Positions 38,501-48,439 of a stretch of DNA of 64,000 bases are shown in pieces. Source of the DNA: Atrina japonica (lineage: Eukaryota; Mollusca; Bivalvia; Pterioida; Pinnidae); contig BROG01000006.1 of assembly GCA_030159075.1 (NCBI GenBank), positions 1-64,000 of the forward strand. Direction: 5' to 3'. Positions within the stretch are counted from its first letter, which is position 1; every line of letters begins with the position of its first letter. The notes under the pieces are model-generated. The model searched no databases. It had not been told where the DNA came from and saw nothing but the letters and a program-made list of their open reading frames with translations. The translations under genes and the position numbers were made by a program.

Positions 38501-41500
38501 GTGGTCTCTCAAGACAGGTGGTCTCTCAAAAGTGGTTTCATTTTAAGGATTATTTAACCAGGTGGTTTTCAGAGTGTGGTCTGTCAAGGCAGGTTTTACT
38601 GTATCAACAGGACTGTTTAGTATTATTTGTGGGAAATCCCTTCATCTGTCATATGTAATAGATCATTTAACTTTATTCATTTCTCGGCCTGGCACATTAA
38701 AACTTGAGAATTACTTAAGTCTAAAATTTTTACTAAACATTGGCTAATCCTGAAATCTGAATGGCTAAGCAGGCCAAGTTGAGAATATTCTCAGACTTCA
38801 ATTAATTGACAAGTTTTATGGCGACGGACCCAGAGTTTCAATATCGAGGATCTTACTAAAGCAAAATATTGTATCGTGTTTATAAAACAAGTTAAATAAT
38901 TTGTTATGACAGAAACATCTAATTGCAATCCAATTCATTTAAAAACACACACAGACACATACACATACAGACATGCACACACAGACATGCACACACAGAC
39001 ACATGACACACACACAGACACACACACAGACACACACACACACTTTCCACCAGACTAGTAGATCTAAAATTTTGCTTTCAACTATTTCAGGAAGTATACC
39101 TTTTGAAAATATGTCTCTATACCCTTAGTAAGGCAAGCTGTTGAATGGGTTCCTTAACAAATGTTTCTTATAAATTAGCATTTCTTTGACATAAAGCATA
39201 GTTCTTTGTATACTAATACTGATGTGAAGTAAGAGAAATATCAGTACTGGGAGGGGTAGAATTTTTCTTACCTCCATTTAATATCAGGTGGATTAGCCAC
39301 CCCTGTGCAAGTTATCCTCACAAAGTCACGTTCTCTCAATGTCCGGGTGTAATTGTGACTAATTGAAACTCGGGGAGGAACTGAAATAAAAATAGAGTTT
39401 TCAAGTATATAGGGGCCACCCAAGGGACCAGAAAATATTGATCTTTATGTGCAGGTGACCCTTATACACAGGTTCAATTTAGTTGAAGTATGCAGTCAAG
39501 AGACTTGAAAATACTGGCCTTTATAAACAGGTAATCCTTACATAGAGGTGGCCACTATAGCAGGTTTTACTGTAGTTATTTTTGCATTAATTATTCTTGG
39601 TTTTTTTTTTCTTTTGGCTTGTTTCATTAATGTTTATGTTCCTAATTATACTGCAAATTTTGACCAATTCTATGGTATTAGATCAAAGCAGTCTTTAACA
39701 TGCCACAAAGGGGCCTCCATGGTCGAGTGGTTAGAGCATTGTGCCCGAAGTTTCTCACCTCTAGTCATCGCAGGTTCATGCCCCACTGGAACCTAAGCTG
39801 ATTTTGTGAGAAAGTTTGCCAGTTCAAACTGAAAATTTTTAAAAATTTTATTAAACAATTAAAGGTGGTTGATTAATTTCTATATAATGACTGATAATTA
39901 AACGGAAAGCTAATCACTGTTTTTTAAATTATGTGACGCTATTAGAGTTGCTTCCCTTTACACTGATAAGATTCTCATCCCACAGAATATTATTCACCAA
40001 TATGGCAATGCCACCAGCTATAGGTAAAATGCCATACATTTTGACCTGCGCTATGGATTGTCATCATTGCAGTAGGTATTCTTTTATGTGCCCCACCTGA
40101 GGTGACACAAGATTCTATGCGTTCATCTGAACTGAAAGATCTGTGACTTTCAACTCATTTAACCTTGAACAGTCACTACCTTATATATATATAGTCAACC
40201 TTCTGATTAGAAAATCTTTGTTTTCATTGGTCAATTGACAAAACATATCTAACCGTATATCTCTGATATTTTCCTGTATCTAACACCTGATGTGTGTGAG
40301 CAAAGGGAGGCAACTCTGTTACAATAACAATTTTAAAACAAGTGAATCAGTTGAGATTCTAATAAATCGTAGTGACAGAATATGAACTGTTAAGTTTGAG
40401 TAACTGTTACTTGTATAAAATCAAAGAAAACTAATATTTAACATGTAAATATGTGATTTTTTTTTCATCCACAATTCATTCTGTAAATACATACATTGCA
40501 CATCTAATTTTGCAGAGGTTTTCAAAGGTTGTTGTAAAGCATCATTCATGGCCCAGCATTCAATTGTTTTCCCAGAATCCTCCTCTTTAGCTGTTATGGT
40601 AACCTCACTCACAGCATCTATAGTCTTTTCATTTTGGTTCAGAGTGGTGTAAACATTGTGAGCAATTCTGCTGCTATTTTTGTACCTGAAATGATAAGGA
40701 AACCTGTTATAACTTTGGCGTAAAACTGCCTAACGGATACATGACCAGGGATTAATATTCCCAACAGGTGGGTCCGGTAAAAAGGTCCCATTCCCAATGC
40801 AAAATTTACTCCTTTTTCTCAATTTTGAGCAATATTTCCCAAATATGTCCACTGCACAGCTCACAATCAGTACAGCAACAAAGAAAGAATCTGACATCTT
40901 TAAGTACCACTCAATAAATTTTTCCATGTCTTCAAATGAAAAACCAAATGGTCAGTTAAATAAGTTGGATGAATGAATTTTGTCTATATTGTAATGAGTA
41001 AAATAGCCAGATTTAATTTTTTTCCCACATTGATTCATTGGAGAGTGAAATTCCCAACTAAAAGGGCACAGGACCCTGCACAATAAAGGGTCTTTGATCC
41101 CCTGATGACTATTATTAACAGTAATTATTATAAACATTACCGGTATGTAAAAATTACTGTGGATTCAGAAAATTTCATGGGGTAAAAATTTTGATATTTT
41201 AAATATTAAACAAATTCACTGACATCAAATTTCATTGAAATAAAAAAAAAGAACCTATTATTAGGTATAATCTATGTAAAATTTCGTTGTGGTTTAAATT
41301 TCATTATGGTTTAAATTTCGTCAATAAATGAAAACAACAATATAAACAAAATTAAAACCACAACGAAATTTTCTGATTTTACAGTATAATTAAGGGCCAG
41401 AAAAATGACAAAAACAATCACCATGTTATAATTGCCCCTGGTTTTCCTCCTTTGGCATGGCAACTGATATTAGTTGGAACACCTGAAATAACGGCCTTGA

Positions 41501-43597
41501 TTTTATGACCTCCTTCAATGACTGGTTCTTGTGGTGGAACTACAAAAAGGTGATGACATGTATGAAAGCCAATAATTCTTGAAATGAAATTGTTTATTTG
41601 AGTACATGATAATTCTTTTTTAAACATTTTGAGATTGCCATGTTATAAAGGATCACAAAGGTTTGTTAATTAAATGTGGGAGGGAATATCATTTAAATTT
41701 CAAATAATTTTTTACAAAAAGTTGTAATAGTTTACCTAAAAGGGTAAAAAAAAAATACCTTGAGCAAAGAATTCCAGGTAAAAATTTGGGATAAATAAAA
41801 ATTTGGATAAATTCTGTAGATAAATGTAGACTAGAGAGTGCTAATAAGAAGTTGATAAGGAAAAATAAATTTAATGGCAGTTTCCCCCACAAAAAATTTT
41901 CAACAGTGTTGATCAATCTTGAGCAAGGTATTGCCAATATATACCATCCATTTGAATTTTTTTTGCAATCCATTGGGAAATGTAGAATTGAGAATGATAC
42001 CAAAATGATAGGGCAGTAACTCCCACAAAAAATATCTGATAATGCTGGTCTTCGAACTTGATAAACAACAATGACAATTTTCTCACTATACTTTAACACA
42101 AATAATGACATAAATCTGTCATACCTCTAACAGTTAGGGTGGCTTTGTTACTTAGTATTGCAGATACAGTTTCTGTTGGAGAAACTTGACACTGAAAGTC
42201 GCCATCATCCTCTAGCCTCACATCCTCTATCTTCAGACTGTATTCCTCTGTAAAAACAAAAACAAGACATGTGTAAACCAACCAACAAGGGTTACTCCTA
42301 AAATTGTAAATACAATATTTGTTTGCAGCCAGAATAACTCTTTATTTAATTAGGCATAAACATATCTTATACAGTAATTTGTATTCAAGGGATTGTAGTG
42401 CACTATACAGGTCAGGAACCAGTAGCCAACTAGGACCAGTAGCTGGCTATTGCATGATTTCAGCTATTTAGACATGATTTTTGAGATTTTCTTTTAGATA
42501 ATTCAAAAGATGATGAACAATTTTCTCGAACAGAAGAAAAAAAATATTGTCGAGGTACATACTAAAGATGAAATAATATTATAGCCCGCTACTCCAATGA
42601 GGCAACCAAGGCAAATGAGGCAACCAAGGCAGTTGCCTCTGTTAAATAAATAAATGCTTTTGGAGCAAAATTTTGATTTTTTATTCTAAAATTGGTGTTG
42701 CCCCCTCCAGACCCCTTCCTCAGTTATACTGAAACCAAAGCCACACACCATGGTTGTCTCTCAAATCCTGCTAGCTTTGGTTTGAGCCTCACAGGGCCTT
42801 TAACTAACTAGCTCAAGACCTCTTGTCAGTGTGGTACTGAGCCAGCTGGAACCAAAACTAATTAAGTGACAAAGTTTGCCAATTTACTTGTGGAGAGTCA
42901 GCAGCATTTTTCTGGGACATTGTAACAAAGGTTGCCTCCACCATTTTAAACTGGCTGGTTCCAATTAACAGAAAACAAATTGTTGAGTGCTGGGTAAAAA
43001 CCAAAGAAACCAAGAAACATTTGATAGAATTGATCTGCTTCATTCATTGTTCTACAAATGAGTGACATTAACAATCTATATGCCTTCTAGCTGCAGCAGA
43101 TATAGAGGCCATTAAAACATAAGCAGAAATGAAACAAAACTCCTCTAAACTATAAGTGTTTAGGACAGGATGAGATCATCCAATTATATCACACACGATG
43201 TAAATCACTCTGTCAAACCTGACATGCATCTAGTCAGAGTAAGTGTGCTACTATGATAAATATATCTGATTCTCCCAATTTGAACAACCCTATCCAACAA
43301 TTAGTCTTTGATCTTACATGTAACAGACAAAACGTTTGATAAGTTGGATTCACCTAGACTATATAAATTAAAGAGTTAGCATTTATGTCAACAGATGAAA
43401 GAAAAACATCTAACAAGAGTGTTTTACACAAGGAATCAGATGGTTGCCATCTTTTGAATTTCAGAATTGTTTGGACAGACTATATTGATAATCTACATCA
43501 TTTTACTGCAGTATAGAGAGATATGATATGTTGTATTTTCACCCAATACTGTTGAACTTTTATATATATATATATACATGCTGATGCATGCACGCAT

Positions 43598-43683
<86 letters not shown>

Positions 43684-46600
43684 ACTCACATATATTTACT
43701 TCATTTTTATAATCATTTCAAAACAAGAGTTCTATATAAAACAATGAAAGTCAAAGTGTTGATTGATTAATTAATTATTTATCTCAGCACCCTGTATCAA
43801 CCATGAGCACAATCGTTACATAATAAGACTGAAAACTCTTGTACCAGAACTATCACTCTATGTAGGTCACAGATGTAGACAAAGGTTAGGTGTGAGCTTA
43901 ATTTTGAATTCTACTTTAGATATTAGCTTGCACTCTATTGTCTCCTTGAGTGATTATCTGGTGATAAGTCTCTAAATTGGGATTGTGTGGTCACCTGATA
44001 TCAAGAAAACCAGCGAAACCTTATCAAGGTAATTTTCATGACTTTGCAATTGTGTGTTGTTGTTGATTAATTTTATAAGATAATGATAACTTTTTAGGGT
44101 AGACAGCAACGAGTTAAGAAGTTATTTTAAAAGTGATCCTGGCAGTTTCAGATATTTTACTTTCTTGCCAAGGATTTTTTTGGTTTTATGATGACATACT
44201 TTCTTTATTTAAATCTAAATATGATTAAGCCAATGTTCTAAGACACATCTGTTTCAGCTGTTTTCCGAGTGCAAAACAAAATTCCTTTTTATAAGATAAA
44301 GATTCACTTAATTTTACTCTGAAAAAAATGAAAATGAGTCTGGGAAAAATAATGATATAAAGAGTTATAACCCATTCCTGTAATTTCAGGTGATAACCTA
44401 AATGGCACAACGTATGACTAAGTGTAATATCTGGCACAACATATGACTGTGTAATAACTGGCACAACATATAACTAAGTGTAATAACTGACACAACATAT
44501 AACTAAGTGTAATAACTGACACAACATATAACTAAGTGTAATAACTGGCACAACATATAACTAAGTGTAATAACTGGCACAAGATATAACTAAGTGTAAT
44601 AACTGGCACAAGATATAACTAAGTGTAATAACTGACACAACATATAACTAAGTGTAATAACTGGCACAACATATAACTAAGTGTAATAACTGGCACAAGA
44701 TATAACTAAGTGTAATAACTGGCACAAGATATAACTAAGTGTAATAACTGGCACAACATATAACTAAGTGTAATAACTGGCACAACATATGACTAAGTGT
44801 AATAACTGGCACAACATATAAATAAATGTAATAACTGGCACAACATATAACTAAGTGTAATAACTGGCACAACATATAACTAAGTGTAATAACTGGCACA
44901 ACATATAACTAAGTGTAATAACTGGCACAACATATAACTAAGTGTAATAACTGGCACAACATATAACTAAGTGTAATAACTGGCACAACATATAACTAAG
45001 TGTAATAGCTGGCACAACATATGACTAAGTGTAATAACTGGCACAACATATAACTAAGTGTAATAACTGGCACAACATATAACTAAGTGTAATAACTGGC
45101 ACAACATATAACTAAGTGTAATAACTGGCACAACATATAACTAAGTGTAATAACTGGCACAACATATGACTAAGTGTAATAACTGGCACAACATATAACT
45201 AAGTATAATAACTGGCACAACATATAACTAAGTGTAATAACTGGCACAACATATAACTAAGTGTAATAACTGGCACAACATATGACTAAGTGTAATAACT
45301 GGCACAACATATAACTAAGTGTAATAACTGGCACAACATATGACTAAGTGTAATAACTGGCACAACATATGACTAAGTGTAATAACATCATTTGTGACTT
45401 ACTAAGATAAAATTACATGTGTGACTCAGTGAGATAACATTACATGTGACTGTCAGATAACATTACATGTGGCCCTATCAGATAACACTATATGACTCAG
45501 TGAGATAACACTACATGTGATGCAATCAGATAACATCATGTGAGTCAGTGAAATAACATCACATGTGACTTAGTGAGATAACACTACATGTGATTCTGTG
45601 AGATAACATTACATGTGACTCCATGAGATAACATTATGTGATTCAGTGAAATAACATTACATGTGACTCCATGAGATAACATTACATGAGATAACATCAT
45701 GTGAGTGAGTGAAAGAACATTACATGTGAGTAAGTCAAATGGCATCATGTGTGACTCACTGAGAGAACATCACACATGATTCAGTGACATAATATTACCT
45801 GTGACATAGTGAGATAACATTACATGACACAGTGAGATAACACTACATGTGACTCAGTAAGATATCAATCATTACATGACTCAGTGAGTTAACATCATGC
45901 AAGTCAGTGAAATAACATTACAGTTGACTCACTGAGATCACTGAGATCATGTGTGAGTCAGTTAGATAAAATTATATTTGACTCTGTGAGATAACATTAC
46001 ATGTGACTCAGTGAGATAACATCACATATAATTAAGTTAAATTACACCACATAGGACTGGATAACTCATGTGAGATAACTCAGTGAGATAACGTCACATA
46101 TAATTAAGTTACACACCACACCGGGTAACTCAGTGAGATAATGTCACATATAATTAAGTTAAATAACACCACACCACACCGGGTAACTCAGTGAGATAAC
46201 GTCACATATAATTAAGTTAAATAACACCACACCACACCGGGTAACTCAGGGTTTGTCTATACACACCATAACTGGTGTACTAAATATCACTAAATTGCTT
46301 AGTGTTTTAAGGTTTGACTTAACTTGCAAGAAATGTACTTTTGCTGTACTATGCTCCAACATGTGGCTAATTGGTTGACACCACATGTGGTTGAATGGTT
46401 AAAGGTTTGACTATACAAACACAACACCTGGTATTCTTCCGTAATGTTTTATCAATGATTTCTTTTTTCTGTAGCATATAAAATTTTAAGTATATAGGTG
46501 ATTTTTTTCTGTACTGAAAAGCTTACATAAACATTGTCTGTGGTCATTCTAGGTGTAAAGTGCATAACATTACTGTCTCTTTTCCACTGATACAAATGGG

Positions 46601-46929
46601 AAATTTTAAAGCCAAATCTTACTGCAATGAAGTTTTGTGTGTGGCATTATATATCAAATAAGAAAGGGGATCAAAATGTAATTTGTACAATTAATATCAC
46701 TGACTACATGACTACTTACCTATCGTATCCCCTCCTATCTCTGATAGGCCACCGATCATTTTATATCTGGGTAAACCAGGTAAATTTCTATCTACTCCTA
46801 ATCCTAGTCGATTTCTTGTCCATTGTACGATCCCTGCTCGGTTTTTCACCTTACACAGGAAGATTATTGTGGCACCCTGATCTGCACTCTTACTCACTGG
46901 TTGTGCCACAAACTCCTGGGCGGCATATG
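32399..46929 (-). CDS. Kirrel: Kirre/Roughest/Neph-family Ig cell-adhesion receptor (12 exons, lacks signal-peptide exon)
   Basis: Type I membrane adhesion receptor of the Kirre/Rst/Neph family. These proteins bind Kirre- or nephrin-class partners in trans at cell-cell contacts (known for the family). Exons on the minus strand: 46929-46720, 42247-42125, 41539-41422, 40685-40495, 39380-39272, 38465-38314, 37911-37651, 36824-36528, 35600-35490, 33531-33380, 32948-32818, 32543-32399. All have AG/GT borders. Their 2000 nt give one open frame of 665 residues plus TGA, counted from the first whole codon. Ig cysteine pairs: C25-C89, C137-C193, C238-C282, C324-C366, C410-C468. The first domain has the family-typical VQWTR and GLG motifs. 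The membrane span is about residues 491-515, followed by a 150-residue tail ending in Thr-Asn-Val. Nephrin is excluded because it has more Ig domains plus FN3. The start codon and signal peptide are missing. Confidence 0.93.
32818..32948 (-). CDS. Kirrel: Kirrel exon: cytoplasmic tail, part 2 (Tyr-Glu-Asn motif)
   Basis: The acceptor is ATATTTCAG and the donor GTAAGT. It starts in phase 0 and ends in phase 2. It encodes DPRVNTSGYGTLKSD, then FINAYENHNGHLFSDYTHRG. Tyr595-Glu-Asn fits the pTyr-x-Asn consensus for Grb2-type SH2 domains. Vertebrate Neph1 is known to use phosphotyrosines of this class. Phosphorylation here is inferred. Confidence 0.88.
33380..33531 (-). CDS. Kirrel: Kirrel exon: cytoplasmic tail, part 1
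   Basis: The acceptor is CTTTGCAG and the donor GTAGGT. It begins by completing a Glu codon (G|AA) and ends in phase 0. It encodes SYAETDSNTEIKKREKSD, then a polar stretch, DQWRQDLNFHC, and ends FEEGYNK. It is preceded by a 1.96-kb intron holding a terminal-inverted-repeat transposon. Confidence 0.88.
33754..35241. mobile_element. 1.5-kb DNA transposon with perfect terminal inverted repeats and TA target duplication (non-autonomous)
   Basis: The left end at 33756-33783 begins (TA)CCGTATTCGGCCGTG. The right end at 35212-35239 is its exact reverse complement over 28 bp including the TA. Taking TA as the target-site duplication leaves 26-bp inverted repeats, as in Tc1/mariner/pogo-type elements. 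The subterminal motif GTGCGGATAATAC recurs at 33819-33831 and again near the right end. No transposase-length frame lies inside, so it is non-autonomous. It sits in the Kirrel intron between the membrane and first cytoplasmic exons. Confidence 0.75.
34022..34120. repeat. Long imperfect hairpin nested inside the transposon
   Basis: Arms of about 35 nt, GGCTAG...CACAGGCACTTG...GCAATCC and its near reverse complement, are separated by a loop of roughly 25 nt. It could fold as RNA or DNA. It may be a small fold-back element inserted into the larger transposon, or part of that element's own structure. Confidence 0.6.
35490..35600 (-). CDS. Kirrel: Kirrel exon: transmembrane segment
   Basis: The acceptor is ATTTTCAG and the donor GTAAGT; the exon is 111 nt. 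It encodes ITPVAYIIGGACGGVAVILL followed by IAGACILYHRFKTSD: one hydrophobic span with a glycine-rich first half, then the basic stop-transfer His-Arg-x-Lys. It places the N-terminus outside and the tail in the cytoplasm. Confidence 0.93.
35925..36075 (-). mobile_element. Inverted copy of the second SINE family
   Basis: The plus strand reads CCACCGGCCTTCTCCAAGTA, AACTGGCAAACTTCC and AAATCAGCTAATGTTATAAG. These are reverse complements of the shared SINE body, followed by tRNA-like remnants (GAGGATTTAAACCC). It is intronic in Kirrel, in the same orientation as the gene. Confidence 0.5.
36323..36473. mobile_element. Palindromic MITE of about 150 bp
   Basis: The left end GGGGCCCATTTTACGAAAGG and the following TCCTAAGTCCTAAATCC are matched, inverted and with few mismatches, by GGATTTAGGACTTCGG to GGCCCC at the right end. 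The whole insert can fold back. There is no coding capacity. It lies just past the Ig5 exon donor in a Kirrel intron. I could not define the target-site duplication. Confidence 0.65.
36528..36824 (-). CDS. Kirrel: Kirrel exon: complete Ig5 (membrane-proximal)
   Basis: A 297-nt exon, phase 1 at both ends, encodes the fifth Ig domain. It holds GPPEIISEEKQ, VSIECLIHSVPQPDEIEWFR and FGMYNCSVYNSYGN (cysteines 410 and 468, core Trp 423). The acceptor is TTTCACAG and the donor GTAAAA. A palindromic MITE lies about 55 bp beyond the donor in the next intron. Confidence 0.93.
36945..37570. repeat. Degenerate intronic minisatellite
   Basis: Phrases such as TCCTCAACATTTCCAAGGA, TTCCTTGGACAAG and TCCCAACATTTCC recur irregularly, at a spacing of about 30-40 bp. 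The 173-codon frame (36910-37431, plus) is made of these repeats. It lies between the Ig4 and Ig5 exons of Kirrel. Confidence 0.75.
37651..37911 (-). CDS. Kirrel: Kirrel exon: complete Ig4
   Basis: A single exon encodes one whole Ig domain, phase 1 at both ends (261 nt), as is usual for shuffled Ig modules. Motifs: GPKFIDPEKY, LFCPVIGNPTPYVIWRK and GGYICTATSPNSG, with cysteines 324 and 366 and core Trp 336. The acceptor is TTTGATAG and the donor GTATGA. Confidence 0.93.
38045..38215. repeat. Tandem repeat of about 57 bp, three copies
   Basis: CTGTTCACAGTCACAAGTGC, TGTACAGGTAAAAATTGC and TGATCATGACTGTT recur. The middle copy is more diverged. It is intronic in Kirrel. Confidence 0.8.
38314..38465 (-). 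CDS. Kirrel: Kirrel exon: second half of Ig3
   Basis: The acceptor is TTATTTCAG and the donor GTAAGTA. It encodes WFRNGKVIPNITTSYLD, VISCEASNEIGGTTS (second cysteine) and the strand KLEVL. It ends in phase 1 (T|AT, Tyr). The sequon Asn-Ile-Thr is present. Confidence 0.92.
38944..39042. repeat. CA-rich imperfect microsatellite
   Basis: CACACACAGACA-type units with CATA and CATG interruptions. It is intronic in Kirrel. Confidence 0.9.
39272..39380 (-). CDS. Kirrel: Kirrel exon: first half of Ig3
   Basis: The acceptor is TTATTTCAG and the donor GTAAGA. It encodes PPRVSISHNYTRTLRERDF, then VRITCTGVANPPDIKW, and ends in phase 2 within the next codon (AG|G, Arg). The start is too short for a standalone reading frame and was recovered from splice sites and frame continuity. 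It contains a possible N-glycosylation sequon (Asn-Tyr-Thr). Confidence 0.9.
39710..39835 (+). mobile_element. tRNA-derived SINE, second family
   Basis: The head GGGGCCTCCATGGTCGAGTG holds an A-box match (TGGTCGAGTGG, 39720-39730), and a B-box-like GGTTCATGCCC lies at 39773-39783. The shared body follows: CCACTGGAACCTAAGCTGAT and GTGAGAAAGTTTGCCAGTT. It is intronic in Kirrel on the antisense strand. It differs from the RUDI-like SINE in both head and body. Confidence 0.65.
40495..40685 (-). CDS. Kirrel: Kirrel exon: second half of Ig2
   Basis: The acceptor is CATTTCAG and the donor GTATGT. It completes the Ig2 Trp codon and encodes YKNSSRIAHN, a strand with VTITAKEEDSGKTIEC (second cysteine), and the closing strand SAKLDVQ. 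It ends in phase 1 (T|TT gives Phe before Pro-Pro of Ig3). Confidence 0.92.
41145..41395. mobile_element. Palindromic MITE of about 250 bp
   Basis: The ends ATTACTGTGGATTCAGAAAA and TTTTCTGATTTTACAGTATA form imperfect inverted repeats. Internally AAATTTCGTTGTGGTTTAA is repeated inverted as TTAAAACCACAACGAAATTT. There is no coding capacity. It is intronic in Kirrel, between the two Ig2 exons. Confidence 0.6.
41422..41539 (-). CDS. Kirrel: Kirrel exon: first half of Ig2
   Basis: The acceptor is TTTTTGTAG. The donor GTGATT is non-consensus after the first two bases but phase-consistent. It encodes PPQEPVIEGG, then ISCHAKGGKPGAIIT, and ends inside the core tryptophan codon (TG|G, phase 2). The Pro-Pro linker after a beta strand is the usual Ig-to-Ig junction. 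Confidence 0.9.
42125..42247 (-). CDS. Kirrel: Kirrel exon: C-terminal half of Ig1
   Basis: The acceptor is TTTTTACAG and the donor GTATGA; both junctions are phase 1. It encodes EEYSLKIEDVRLEDDGDFQC and the closing strand NKATLTV, which supplies the second Ig1 cysteine in a D-G-D-F-Q-C form of the Asp-x-Gly-x-Tyr-x-Cys motif. A 4.5-kb intron full of tandem repeats separates it from the preceding exon. Confidence 0.92.
42775..42965 (+). mobile_element. Degraded copy of the second SINE family
   Basis: It is a diverged match: AGCTGGAACCAAAACTAATT, GTGACAAAGTTTGCCAATTT, ACTTGTGGAGAGTCAGCAGC and CCATTTTAAACTGGCTGGTT align with the 50.8-kb copy. The tRNA-like boxes are largely lost. It is intronic in Kirrel. 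Confidence 0.45.
43560..43692. repeat. (TA)n and (CA)n microsatellite
   Basis: A short TA run, a CATGCATGCACGCATGCA bridge, then about 40 CA units. The Cys-Val and His-Thr frames are artefacts. It is in the largest Kirrel intron. Confidence 0.95.
44390..45386. repeat. 29-bp minisatellite, about 34 copies
   Basis: The unit includes AACTGGCACAACATATAACT and AAGTGTAAT. The variants are few (AAGATATAAC, ATATGACT, AACTGAC). It is inside the Kirrel intron that splits Ig1. Confidence 0.95.
45387..46252. repeat. Degenerate 25-bp-type repeat followed by a 58-bp tandem repeat
   Basis: First come irregular units of GTGACTCAGTGAGATAACAT and TACAT, with small indels. From about 46020 there are four copies of a roughly 58-bp unit with CACATATAATTAAGTTAAAT, AACACCACACCACACCGGGT and AACTCAGTGAGATAACGT. 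It follows the 29-bp array directly. Confidence 0.85.
46720..46929 (-). CDS. Kirrel: Kirrel exon: N-terminal half of Ig1
   Basis: The acceptor is TTTACAG and the donor GTAAGT. The exon starts with 2 nt of a split codon and ends in phase 1 (G|AG gives Glu). It encodes the mature N-terminus, beginning AYAAQEFVAQP, then the first Ig cysteine (FLCKV), the core Trp (VQWTR), and the GLG and LPGLPRY segments typical of Kirre/Neph first domains. No methionine or signal peptide lies in it, so another coding exon ending in phase 1 must lie upstream on the minus strand. Confidence 0.92.
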
Positions 46930-47069
46930 CTGTAAATATAATGTAGGTATTTAAGTATGGTGAGGATATAAAAACTATATGGAAGAACAAGAGTACTCTT
47001 ACCATAAGTGAAAGAAAGGTAGTACACTTACCATATACAGAGAGGCGACCACAAGTTAAAAAAAACAAG

Positions 47070-48430
47070 AGGCCCAAGGGGCCTTAAGTCGCTCACCTAG
47101 CAAAAGTGGTCAACAATGCAGAAAACATAAAAAATTTGTTAAAGATAATATGGCTAATAAACATGAAAAACACTAGGCTCATAGGGGGCTTTAATAATCA
47201 CCTGAGTGAAATGTATTTTACTGACAATATACTGAAAAGCAACCGAAAGCTTGAAAAATTCATTGAAATGGAGAATTAACTTGCCTAGACGTGTCTTGCT
47301 GATATTTTTATAGATCTTTCAAGTTAATTTGCAACAACTGTAGAAAACATGCGAATTCCATTTAAAAGGGGAACTAACTTTTACAAGGATCACCCTCACA
47401 AGGTATAACCTGACAATTTAATTCCTGTTACTTTTTTGTAGATCTTTGCATACTGAACATTTTTGCTTCTTTCTCTTTCACTCTATCTATTATACTTTTC
47501 ATGACAACAGGACAAAACTGTCAAAAACATGAAAAATCCACTTGAAGGGGAAATGACTCCCATAAGGGTCATGCTGACAATTTCGGCTCTATTGACTTTT
47601 TTGTAGATCTTTGCATGCGGAGCATTTTTGCTTTTTTCACTTTCTCTCTATCTATTATGCTTTTCAAGTTAATGTCAAAAAACATCCAAAAACATGAAAA
47701 ATCCACTAAAAGGGGAAACAACTCCCATAATTGGCAACCTGACAATTTCGGCCTTATTGATAAAAAATATCTGCTGACTCATTCATTCTAAATTTAGCCA
47801 TGGCAGCCATGTTTGATCCTAGCCCCTTTTCATCTGCAAACTTTATGCGGCTTAACATGGTTATACGTCCTGTCAAGTCTGGTTCAAACTGGTCCTATGA
47901 TTCTGGAGAAGTAGTCAAATATGTTGAAAATTTTACAAAAAAACAATTATTGTCCATTTACTTTGGTGCCTGTGACCTTCACCTTTAAACCCATGACCTT
48001 GAAATTTTGTCAAAATGATCCTCAGATAATTCCTAACAACTTTCTCATATATCTTTGTATACAAAAAAATGATCAATTTTGAGTTATTAAACAATTCGTA
48101 ATACAAATATACCTTGTGTTACTGCCCCCAGTGGCTCATTTATGGACAGATTTCATTTTCATTCGCAAACTTTGTAGATATTGACTTAACAATCATGCAT
48201 ACAAAATTTGAAACCCATCTGATCATTGGTTCATGAGAAGAAGATTTTTAAAGATGTACCAAGTTTTGGTCCTGTTAGGCTCCTTTCAGGGCCCCTATTG
48301 GTCCTATCTCTTTTTCATTCACAAATTTTATATGGCTTCACATGGGAATGCTATATGCCAAGTTTGGTTAAAATTGGCCCTCTGGTTCTTGAGAAGATGT
48401 TTAAATGCAAAAGTTAACAGACGATGATGG
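47070..48430. repeat. Interspersed repeat with internal ~180-bp units, mollusc-type
   Basis: It opens with ACAAGAGGCCCAAGGGGCCT and TAAGTCGCTCACCTAGC, a phrase I associate with bivalve genomes. Units with ACATGAAAAATCCACTTGAA, GGGGAAATGACTCCCATAA and TTTTTGTAGATCTTTGCAT recur about three times. The rest (47.8-48.4 kb) has AGTCTGGTTCAAACTGGTCC and AAGTTTGGTTAAAATTGGCC, two diverged copies of one unit. No transposase or RT frame was found. Confidence 0.6.
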
Positions 48431-48439
48431 AGTTACTAT

